A stretch of 64,000 nt of DNA, taken from an uncultured Fodinibius sp. GTDB lineage: Bacteria > Bacteroidota > Rhodothermia > Balneolales > Balneolaceae. This document shows, in pieces, positions 55,421 to 62,474 of the stretch. The notes beneath the pieces are model-generated. The model made no database searches. It worked only from the letters and a program-made list of their open reading frames with translations, and was not told where the DNA came from. The first letter of the stretch is position 1; each line of letters opens with the position of its first letter. A program made the position numbers and the translations under genes. The stretch spans positions 310,001 to 374,000 of the forward strand of contig CAJXMW010000002.1 of the NCBI GenBank assembly GCA_913056235.1. Reading direction: 5' to 3'.

Positions 55421-56608
55421 ATGTTTCTACAACGATTTTACTATTTCTGTACACGTCTATCTGTTGGCGGTTTGATGGTGGCTGCTTTTGTTATCGCTGC
55501 CTGCCAATCGAATCCCAAAAAGAATGCGAACAACGGAGCTACTACAGATTCCGTTCGATATGCTGACCAAGTCCATGCCGAGTACGCCAAAGGATTTAAA
55601 ATCAGCTATCATAAAAACTACAAGCTGCTCGAGATCCTAAAGCCTTTCCAGAATCAGGTAGATACGCTTCGCTATTCGCTGGTACCGCGCGAACTCACCG
55701 ATGAAATTCAGGTGGAAAATTCTAAAGAGATCCCCATTCCGGTGCGGAGTATTATTGCGACTTCAACAACGCACATTGGGCTGACCGAAATGCTCAACGC
55801 CAATGAGATTATAAAAGGCATGGTTGGAGCTGAATATGTGTACAACAAAGAGATCCGCACACGTCTAGAGGATGATAAAATTACCAGTTTCCCCATGGGA
55901 GAATTCAATAAAGAACAGGCGATTGCAATGCAGCCCGACCTTGTGATGATTTCTGGTGGACAGTCTTCACAGTTTGATAATTACAAGGTGCTGATGGATT
56001 CTGGTATCGGCGTGATGGTTAACTCGGAGTGGCTTGAAAAGACGCCTCTGGGTAAGGCCGAATGGGTGAAAGTGCTGGCTGCACTGTTGAACAAAGAACA
56101 GTTGGCCAACAAGAAATTTAATGCCGTTGCCCAAAAATACGAGGAGCTAAAAGCGGCGGTCGATACGGTGGATGACAAACCGTTGGTAATCAACAATATG
56201 CCGTACAAAGGCGCTTGGTTTGTTTCGGGGGGCGACAGTTTTACGGCCCAGTATTTGAAAGATGCCGGAGCTAATTACCCGTGGTACGGTTCTAACCAAA
56301 CCGGTGGACTGCGCAAAGATTTCGAGGTCGTTTACGAATATGGACTCAAGGCGGATATATGGCTGAATCCGGGAGCTACCCAAACGAAGGAAGATATCCT
56401 AGCCAAGGATGCACGATTCAAGGATTTTAAAGCTTTTCAAACCGGGGAAATCTATAATAATAACAGGCGTAAAAACGAGGCGGGAGGTAATGATTTCTGG
56501 GAATCCGGGGTCGTACATCCGGAGATACTGCTGGCCGACCTTATCAAAATATTCCATCCCGGGATTGTGCCTGATCACGAGCTTTACTACTACCAGAAAA
56601 TTCAGTAA
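55421..56608 (+). CDS. btuF: Cobalamin-type ABC transporter substrate-binding lipoprotein
   Basis: 395 residues from ATG 55421. This start is preferred over ATG 55388 because it follows the riboswitch's SD hairpin and gives a good lipoprotein signal (VGGLMVAAFVIAAC, Cys28). The class III binding-protein fold (BtuF/FecB, PF01497) is indicated by RSIIATSTTHIGLTEML and DLVMISGGQ, with the long bridging helix between. It captures cobalamin (or cobinamide) in the periplasm for the following BtuC/BtuD-like permease. Control by a cobalamin riboswitch and the one-base overlap with the permease gene support the substrate. It is longer than E. coli BtuF (266). Confidence 0.88.
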   Translation: MFLQRFYYFCTRLSVGGLMVAAFVIAACQSNPKKNANNGATTDSVRYADQVHAEYAKGFKISYHKNYKLLEILKPFQNQVDTLRYSLVPRELTDEIQVENSKEIPIPVRSIIATSTTHIGLTEMLNANEIIKGMVGAEYVYNKEIRTRLEDDKITSFPMGEFNKEQAIAMQPDLVMISGGQSSQFDNYKVLMDSGIGVMVNSEWLEKTPLGKAEWVKVLAALLNKEQLANKKFNAVAQKYEELKAAVDTVDDKPLVINNMPYKGAWFVSGGDSFTAQYLKDAGANYPWYGSNQTGGLRKDFEVVYEYGLKADIWLNPGATQTKEDILAKDARFKDFKAFQTGEIYNNNRRKNEAGGNDFWESGVVHPEILLADLIKIFHPGIVPDHELYYYQKIQ

Positions 56609-57684
56609 TGGCTGAACCGACGACCGATCAAACGCGACAACACAGTACGGGAATTCGTCCACTGTATTTTGCCCTGCTCGTCGGTGGGGTATGCTTGCTC
56701 TTTGTGTTGAACCTGGCGCTGGGTTCGGTGGACATTCCTATTGAATCGATTGTACAGATTTTGCTGGGGGGAGAGGTCAATGACGTTGCATGGCAGCAAA
56801 TTATTATTAACATCCGTATTCCGCGAGCTGTGACGGCAATTTTAGCCGGTAGTGCGCTGTCGGTGGGAGGACTCCAGATGCAGACGCTGTTTCGAAATCC
56901 GCTGGCTGGTCCGTCGGTGTTGGGTATTACGGCGGGCGCCAGTTTGGGCGTAGCTATTGTGATGCTGGCGGCCGGCACCATCACCAGTATTTTCGCCATT
57001 CAGCAGCTTTCGGCACTGGGTAGCTGGTTTATTGTGATTGCCGCCAGTATTGGTTCGGCGGCTGTTTTACTGCTTATACTTTTGATCTCTATTAAAGTGC
57101 GCGATAACGTCACACTTCTGATTATCGGACTAATGGTAGGTAATATTACGATCGCAATGGTAAGTATCTGGCAGTATTTTAGTCAACCGGAGCAGATTCA
57201 GGATTACCTGATCTGGACGTTTGGCAGCCTAGGTGGCGTGCCGCTTAATCAGCTCTGGATTTTGGCGGTTGTGGCACTGCTGGGCGGAGGCATTGCCTTG
57301 GTGCTTTCGAAACCGCTAAACGGACTGTTACTGGGTGAAAACTACGCTCGAAGCATGGGCTTGTCGGTGATGAGCACCCGCATTTGGATTATCGTAAGCA
57401 CAAGTCTGCTGGCCGGTGGTATTACGGCTTTTTGCGGTCCCATTGGTTTTGTGGGAATCGCTGTGCCCCACCTGACGCGTTCGTTGCTAGGCACCAACGA
57501 TCACCGCGTGCTTATCCCCGGCACGCTATTGATGGGTGCTATCTTGCTGTTGGCCTGTGATATCATCGCGCAAGTGCCCGGTTCGACGACCACCTTACCG
57601 ATCAGTGCGGTAACTTCAATGATAGGATCACCTGTCGTAATTTGGGTTATTATTCAACGCAAAAACCTGCAGGCTTCATTCTGA
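56608..57684 (+). CDS. btuC: FecCD-family ABC permease (BtuC-like)
   Basis: 358 residues, about ten membrane helices. FecCD/BtuC family motifs: INIRIPRAVTAILAGSALSVGGLQMQTLFRNPLAGPSVLGITAGA at residues 68-112, split as RIPRAVTAILAG and NPLAGPSVLGI. GPIGFVGIAVPHLTRSLLG near the C-terminus is the coupling region facing the ATPase. It forms the membrane channel of the cobalamin importer. ATG overlaps the stop of the binding-protein gene by one base (TAATG), and its own stop overlaps the ATPase start the same way (TGATG). Confidence 0.93.
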   Translation: MAEPTTDQTRQHSTGIRPLYFALLVGGVCLLFVLNLALGSVDIPIESIVQILLGGEVNDVAWQQIIINIRIPRAVTAILAGSALSVGGLQMQTLFRNPLAGPSVLGITAGASLGVAIVMLAAGTITSIFAIQQLSALGSWFIVIAASIGSAAVLLLILLISIKVRDNVTLLIIGLMVGNITIAMVSIWQYFSQPEQIQDYLIWTFGSLGGVPLNQLWILAVVALLGGGIALVLSKPLNGLLLGENYARSMGLSVMSTRIWIIVSTSLLAGGITAFCGPIGFVGIAVPHLTRSLLGTNDHRVLIPGTLLMGAILLLACDIIAQVPGSTTTLPISAVTSMIGSPVVIWVIIQRKNLQASF

Positions 57685-58709
57685 TGGAACCAGCTCAACA
57701 AATCATATCAACTCTAGATTTGACCATTGGTTTTCCGGCCCGTGGTGCAATGAGTCAGCCTACGGTTGTGGCCTCGGATATCAATGTGGCGTTGAACAGG
57801 GGAGAGATTGTGTGCTTGCTTGGTCCCAATGGCTCGGGCAAGTCCACCCTGATTCGCACACTCACGGGTCTGCATGCCCCGTTGGATGGCGATATTGAGC
57901 TCGAAGGGGAGTCCTTGGGTCGTTTCTCTAACAAGGAGATAGCCAAGAAGATAAGCACCGTACTGACTGACCGTCTTACCATTGGTAATTTAAGTGTGTA
58001 TGAGCTGGTATCGTTCGGGCGATCGCCCTACACCGGGTGGTTCGGCTCACTTACCGAGCAGGATCAGGAAATCGTGGACTGGGCTATTTCCTCAACCGGC
58101 ATCGAGCGGTTTGTAGATCGGGATGTACTGCGACTCAGCGACGGGGAGCGCCAAAAAGTGATGATTGCCCGGGCGCTGGCACAGAATACCTCGGCCATTT
58201 TACTGGATGAACCCACTGCTCACTTAGATCTGCCGAACAGGGTAGAAATTATTCGTTTGCTGCGCGAGCTGGCGCATGATACCCAAAAAGGCATTTTACT
58301 TTCGACACACGAATTGGACCTGGCGCTCAAAGCCGCCGATACCTTGTGGCTGATCAATCGCGAAGGAAATGTCATTACCGGTACGCCTGAAGATCTTGTA
58401 TTGGATGGCACCTTTGAAGCAGTCTTCGAGCGTGACAGCTTTGATTTCGATCGTAGTACGGGTTCGTTCCGGCTTCATCATCCTGCCAAACAGCCCATCT
58501 ATCTTACCGGTGACACGGTGGGTGTATTTTGGACGCGGCGTGCCCTTGAGCGTGAAGGACACCGGGTTACAGAATCAAACGGAACAGATTTACAGATCAA
58601 AGTCCGGGCGGATCAGAATAAGTTTAGCTGGCTGGTGTCGAATGGCAGTGATCGGTTTAAGTGTACATCCATACAAGAGCTTGTAGAGAAACTTCGGCAG
58701 AAGGTTTAA
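57684..58709 (+). CDS. btuD: ABC transporter ATPase (BtuD/FecE-like) with C-terminal extension
   Basis: 341 residues from ATG 57684, which shares its A with the permease stop. Walker A GPNGSGKSTLIR at ~49-60, Q-loop equivalent near residue 90, signature LSDGERQKVMIARALAQ, Walker B AILLDEPTAHLDL and switch His in LLSTHELDLAL are all intact. It powers the importer. Residues ~230-341 form an extension of about 110 residues not found in E. coli BtuD (249). It has an alpha/beta look (VFWTRRALEREGHRVTE, DLQIKVRA) and may be a regulatory domain. The extension recurs in related Bacteroidota proteins as far as I recall. Confidence 0.92.
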   Translation: MEPAQQIISTLDLTIGFPARGAMSQPTVVASDINVALNRGEIVCLLGPNGSGKSTLIRTLTGLHAPLDGDIELEGESLGRFSNKEIAKKISTVLTDRLTIGNLSVYELVSFGRSPYTGWFGSLTEQDQEIVDWAISSTGIERFVDRDVLRLSDGERQKVMIARALAQNTSAILLDEPTAHLDLPNRVEIIRLLRELAHDTQKGILLSTHELDLALKAADTLWLINREGNVITGTPEDLVLDGTFEAVFERDSFDFDRSTGSFRLHHPAKQPIYLTGDTVGVFWTRRALEREGHRVTESNGTDLQIKVRADQNKFSWLVSNGSDRFKCTSIQELVEKLRQKV

Positions 58710-58746
58710 CAGTCGAAAAATGATAGAGATGACGAGTCTAAAGCAT

Positions 58747-58777
58747 TTTGATTTGATACACTGACCACCTATCTTCG
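58747..58777 (+). promoter_or_regulatory. Promoter of the second cobalamin riboswitch / TonB receptor transcript
   Basis: TTTG (58747-58750), 19 bases, TATCTTCG (58770-58777). Compared with the Bacteroidota consensus TTTG-N19-21-TAnnTTTG there is one mismatch, in the -7 box. A start near 58784 would leave the whole riboswitch in the transcript. Confidence 0.5.
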
Positions 58778-58789
58778 AGATGTGCATTG

Positions 58790-59010
58790 GTTCCCGACCC
58801 GAAATATTTCGGGAGGGATTGAAAGGGAATCCGGTGCTCCTCATTCCGAGGAAAATCCGGAGCATTCCCCGATGCTGTGAGTTCCATTAAACTTTTGATC
58901 TTTCTTCAACCACTGTCGCCGACGGCAATCGGCACGGGAAGGTTGTCAAAAGTGGGACAAGCCAGAAGACCTGCCAACGCACGGCATTCGTAGCTTTCGG
59001 GAGAAAAGCG
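58790..59010 (+). ncRNA. Cobalamin riboswitch (upstream of TonB receptor)
   Basis: Same conserved order as the first copy: GGGAATCCGGTG, CCGGAGCATTCCCCGATGCTGT, a CCACTG/AAGTGG arm and GCCAGAAGACCTGCC (58961-58975). Its P2 position is occupied by the perfect palindrome CCCGAAATATTTCGGG (58798-58813). The 3' end is a GCTTT/AAAGC hairpin (58993-58997, 59005-59009) with SD-like GGGAGA in the loop. The receptor start is 110 bases further down, unlike in the first copy. Confidence 0.93.
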
Positions 59011-59018
59011 AAGAATAA

Positions 59019-59063
59019 ATGTCGTCTCTGTTCGCAGGACGTATTTATACCTTCCATTTTTGA
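59019..59063 (+). CDS. Possible 14-residue leader peptide after the riboswitch
   Basis: ATG at 59019 opens a short frame, MSSLFAGRIYTFHF, ending in TGA at 59061-59063. It sits 10 bases after the riboswitch hairpin whose loop holds an SD-like GGGAGA, the position a riboswitch-controlled start would take. A stem ATGATGA/TCATCAT (59080-59098) follows it. The peptide may be a decoy start, a coupling leader or chance. Low confidence. Confidence 0.25.
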   Translation: MSSLFAGRIYTFHF

Positions 59064-59119
59064 TGTCCCAAAGGTACGAATGATGAATTAATCATCATTT
59101 GTAACCTAACTTTTCAACT

Positions 59120-61312
59120 ATGAAATCATTTAAATCAACTATTTCAGGGCTTTTGGCTCTGATGGCTTTTCTTTGGATTTGTAGTCCATCAATACTTTTT
59201 GCACAGAATACAACCGAACCGGACAGCAGTCGGGTATTTGAGTTGGATGAAATTATTATCAGCGCCAGCAAGTACGAGGAGTCTCCACAATCGGTGGGAC
59301 GCAATGTTACGGTTATCTCACAGGAGGAGATCCAGAAATCAACCTATACTAGCGTGAGTGATTTGCTGGCGAATCAGCAGAGTATTCACATGATTGGCTC
59401 GGGACAAACGCCGGGTTCGCTGCAGCAGGGATTTATCCGTAATTCGAACTCCAACCACTCGGTAGTGATGATCGATGGCGTGCGTATCAGTGATCCCTCA
59501 ACCAATAACAACGCAATCGATCTTTCTGAGCTGTCGCTGGCCGGCGTTAAGCGCGTCGAGATTGTCCGCGGGTCCCACAGCACACTGTACGGTTCCTCGG
59601 CTATTGGCGGCGTGATCAACATCATCACAAAGAAACAGGGAAGTGGTGGTCTGAACTTCGATTTAGATACCAAGCACGGCCGATTTGGTGAAGGGACCTA
59701 TTCTACCAGCAATAGCCTGTTTGCAAACTATTCGACCGAGAGTGGATTTTATGGCAATATTGGAATTGATCATCAGTACACGAACGGTCTTGATGCCACG
59801 ATAGATACCGTCGGTAGTTCAGCTGCCTTTAATCCACAGGATCAGGATGATTTTCGGAAGCTCGACCTGATGGGAAAAGTCGGTTATCAGGCTAATGGCT
59901 ACGGCGTTTACGCTTCGTACCGTCGAGAAGATCAAAAAGTGGATGCCGACCAGGGCGCGTATCAGGATGACAGTAACGCATTTACGGAGTTTGAACGCGA
60001 TTTGTATAGCTATGGTGCCAGCGCAGAGCTGTCGAATACGGTAAACCTGGAATTCAGTGGGGCCTACTCTGATCTACAGCGTGATTTTGTGAATGACTCC
60101 TCGCTGGTGAGTCCCAATAGCTATGATGGCATTTACACCGAAACTAACGGCGAAGGTACGCTCTGGGAAAATGAGCTGAAGGCCATTGCAAAGGGCGAAA
60201 ATGTGCGAATTGTTGGGGGCATCTCGTCTTCCCAGCAAACAATGAGCACCCGAAATTATACCTACAGCCGCTCACAGTTTGGCGTATATGAAAATACCAC
60301 TGATCTGGATTCGCTGAATTTAAAAGAAGTGATCTACAACGGGTACGTCCATACCGATCTGGGTGGTGGACTCCTTTCGGAATCGCTGGAGCCATTTTCG
60401 CTGGTACTCGGCGCACGGTACGTAAATCACAACGAGTTTGGCACGCACTATACCTACGAGATTAATCCTAAAGTACAGCTAAACGAATCGGCGCTTGTTT
60501 ACGGGGCAATTACTTCTGGATTCAATGCGCCCTCATTGTACCAGCTTCACTCACCAACGCGGGGCGGAGTGGGCTTTACCAACCGGGGTAATGAGAGCCT
60601 CCATCCCGAAAAATCGGTGTCTTACGAACTGGGATGGAAGCAACAGGTGAGTCCGGCGTTTTCGTTTGAGCTTTCGGCCTTTAAGACGAAAGTACGCGAC
60701 GTTATTCAGTATGTGTATCTTTGGAATGAAGGTACTTCAATCGATAACCTATCGGCCATGGACTATATGGGCGATACCTACATCAATGCTTCTCAGCAGG
60801 ACATCAATGGAATCGAAGCCTCAGTGAGTGCGTATCCTACCACAAAGCTCAGCCTGAAGGGAAATGTTTCACTGACCAAGTCCACGCTGACCTTTAGTCC
60901 GGATGATATAAATGAGTCGTATACTGGCGGAAATTATGTGCAGGTTTACGAAAGCGGCCAGTTTGTGACGCAAGAAAAAGAGATCGACGGCTTAACACGT
61001 CGGCCGTCGGTCAATGCTTTTGTGAGTGCATCGTATGAGGCGACCGATGCCCTCCGTGTTACCGTTGATTCCCGTTTTGTGGGTGCCCGTGATGATGTGT
61101 ACTACAGTGCTAATCTGGGGCCGTATGGAGCCCTCGATCGAAGCAACGTGGCGGGATATAATCTGACAGATCTCAGTGCCCGCTATACAATTACGAAGCG
61201 GTTTTCAGTAACCGCCAAGGTTCAAAATCTATTTGATACCCACTATCAGGAAATTAACGGATACCAGACCCGTGGAAGAGGATTGTTTTTAAAGGCTTCA
61301 TTCTCGCTCTAA
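59120..61312 (+). CDS. btuB: TonB-dependent cobalamin receptor (BtuB-like)
   Basis: 730 residues. Signal peptide residues 1-27 (ISGLLALMAFLWICSPSILFAQ). A TonB-box-like segment (VFELDEIIISASKYEE) is followed by the plug (~40-165, VSDLLANQQSIHMIG, ALYG-type motif HSTLYGSSAIGGVINIITKK) and a 22-strand barrel ending GRGLFLKASFSL. It imports cobalamin across the outer membrane with TonB energy. Assignment to BtuB rather than an iron receptor rests on the riboswitch in front of it and the cobalamin transporter genes just upstream. No strong Shine-Dalgarno precedes the ATG, as is common in this phylum. A terminator follows. Confidence 0.92.
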   Translation: MKSFKSTISGLLALMAFLWICSPSILFAQNTTEPDSSRVFELDEIIISASKYEESPQSVGRNVTVISQEEIQKSTYTSVSDLLANQQSIHMIGSGQTPGSLQQGFIRNSNSNHSVVMIDGVRISDPSTNNNAIDLSELSLAGVKRVEIVRGSHSTLYGSSAIGGVINIITKKQGSGGLNFDLDTKHGRFGEGTYSTSNSLFANYSTESGFYGNIGIDHQYTNGLDATIDTVGSSAAFNPQDQDDFRKLDLMGKVGYQANGYGVYASYRREDQKVDADQGAYQDDSNAFTEFERDLYSYGASAELSNTVNLEFSGAYSDLQRDFVNDSSLVSPNSYDGIYTETNGEGTLWENELKAIAKGENVRIVGGISSSQQTMSTRNYTYSRSQFGVYENTTDLDSLNLKEVIYNGYVHTDLGGGLLSESLEPFSLVLGARYVNHNEFGTHYTYEINPKVQLNESALVYGAITSGFNAPSLYQLHSPTRGGVGFTNRGNESLHPEKSVSYELGWKQQVSPAFSFELSAFKTKVRDVIQYVYLWNEGTSIDNLSAMDYMGDTYINASQQDINGIEASVSAYPTTKLSLKGNVSLTKSTLTFSPDDINESYTGGNYVQVYESGQFVTQEKEIDGLTRRPSVNAFVSASYEATDALRVTVDSRFVGARDDVYYSANLGPYGALDRSNVAGYNLTDLSARYTITKRFSVTAKVQNLFDTHYQEINGYQTRGRGLFLKASFSL

Positions 61313-61330
61313 CATAAAATTGGTCGTGCT

Positions 61331-61371
61331 AAAGGGACAGGCTGTGCAGGCAGTACTGTCCCTTTTCTTTT
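61331..61371 (+). terminator. Terminator of the TonB receptor gene
   Basis: AAAGGGACAG (61331-61340) / CTGTCCCTTT (61356-61365), then TCTTTT. A 10-base perfect stem, 18 bases after the receptor stop. Confidence 0.85.
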
Positions 61372-61421
61372 GGAGCAATTATAAGTGTCGCTTTATATGC
61401 CGGAGCTTCGTACTTTGAAGT

Positions 61422-61988
61422 ATGGATATTTATCTCATCAGTCATACCAGCATTGATATCGAGCCGGGTATCTGTTACGGGCACTCAGATATTGATGTGG
61501 CTGACAGTTTTGCCAACGATGCCGAGGAGGTCCGCCAAAAACTATCGGGAATAGACAAAAAGAATACCGTTGTTTACAGCAGTCCCTTAAAGCGTTGTCG
61601 TAGACTGGCCAGCGCGCTGACGGGGCATACGGTCCATACTGATTTCCGACTGCAAGAGCTCAATTTTGGGGACTGGGAGCTCAAAAGATGGTCAGAAATC
61701 CCCGAGCGACTACTGAAAAAATGGAGCAAGGATATCCGCGTTCCGTGCCCGGGCGGTGAGTCGTACCTGGAGCTTAACAGCCGCGTTATCGACTGGTGGA
61801 GAGAGCTTATGAAAACAGGTCATGAGTCTGTTCTGGTCATTACACATGCCGGGGTTATTCAAAGTGTGGTTAGTCATGTGTTAGGCATCCCGTTGGTAAA
61901 AAGTTCCCTTTTGGTTATCGATTGGGGGCACCTTTCCGCTATTTCTGCCAATAGTAATAATTACGTCGTCAAATTTGTCAACCGATGA
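61422..61988 (+). CDS. cobC: Histidine phosphatase, alpha-ribazole phosphatase-like
   Basis: 188 residues of the histidine phosphatase family. CobC-like features: GICYGHSD after the catalytic loop, VYSSPLKRCRRLA, the acid/base region LQELNFGDWE, and THAGVIQSVVSH with the second His near residue 141. CobC removes the phosphate from alpha-ribazole phosphate in cobalamin assembly and salvage. The usual RHG/RHT motif reads SHT (residues 7-9): the catalytic His is kept, but the phosphate-binding Arg is Ser. Neighbours (cobalamin receptor, importer, B12-dependent reductase) support a cobalamin role. Activity is uncertain because of the Ser. Confidence 0.75.
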   Translation: MDIYLISHTSIDIEPGICYGHSDIDVADSFANDAEEVRQKLSGIDKKNTVVYSSPLKRCRRLASALTGHTVHTDFRLQELNFGDWELKRWSEIPERLLKKWSKDIRVPCPGGESYLELNSRVIDWWRELMKTGHESVLVITHAGVIQSVVSHVLGIPLVKSSLLVIDWGHLSAISANSNNYVVKFVNR

Positions 61989-62248
61989 AGAAAGCGCTGA
62001 TGAATTGGAGCGGTCGCAGGGATTTTTCGCTGTGCCTCAATCGTTTGTAGATCCGTCGCTTTTCGGCAACGCAAGAAGCTCCTATTGGTAACTCTCATAG
62101 AGAACTAAACACTGAAACGCCTTTCGGATACGTCAAATAACAGACAGAAATTTATCAACGTTAGGAAATTCTTACGGGGTTGCCTCAAAATAGTACTTAT
62201 TTGGTTCTGAAATGTATTATTCAGGCCCTGCTTAAGCACCCTGAAAAG

Positions 62249-62345
62249 TTATCAACATTTGTTTATGTGAATAGCGGAAAAACGAGCAAATATCGTGACC
62301 GCCGCCTGTTAAAAAATGTGGATAACTTTACCGTTTTGTGGAAAA
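62249..62345. promoter_or_regulatory. Cluster of DnaA-box-like sites
   Basis: TTATCAACA (62249-62257, one mismatch to TTATCCACA), TGTGGATAA (62317-62325, a perfect box on the minus strand) and TGTGGAAAA (62337-62345, one mismatch, minus strand, 20 bases from the previous). A weaker TTATCAACG lies at 62152-62160. They precede the nrdJ promoter, as DnaA boxes precede E. coli nrdAB. Confidence 0.45.
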
Positions 62346-62361
62346 GTAATTGCCCATTTTA

Positions 62362-62392
62362 CTTGCTCCTAAGCACTAGGTCTTTATATTTA
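62362..62392 (+). promoter_or_regulatory. Candidate nrdJ promoter
   Basis: CTTG (62362-62365), 19 bases, TATATTTA (62385-62392). Each box has one mismatch to TTTG / TAnnTTTG. Transcription would start near 62399, about 75 bases before the nrdJ ATG. Confidence 0.45.
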
Positions 62393-62474
62393 ATTGATAC
62401 GAAATCAACATTGTTGTTGCTTTTTTCAGTAGGCCAATCAAGTAAAAATATTAGTCACCAACCGGAGATTCTAT

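Larger units (their letters stand above)
61989..62474. other. Regulatory region upstream of nrdJ
   Basis: A 486-base gap with no gene I can support. The left half shows no clear structure. The right half holds DnaA-box-like sites (62249-62345) and a promoter candidate (62362-62392). No NrdR-box pair is recognisable by eye. Confidence 0.5.

Noticed and set aside
62249-62345. Possible replication origin because of DnaA boxes
   Set aside because: No dnaA, dnaN, gidA or parAB genes are nearby and no AT-rich unwinding element with repeats is evident; promoter control of nrdJ is simpler.
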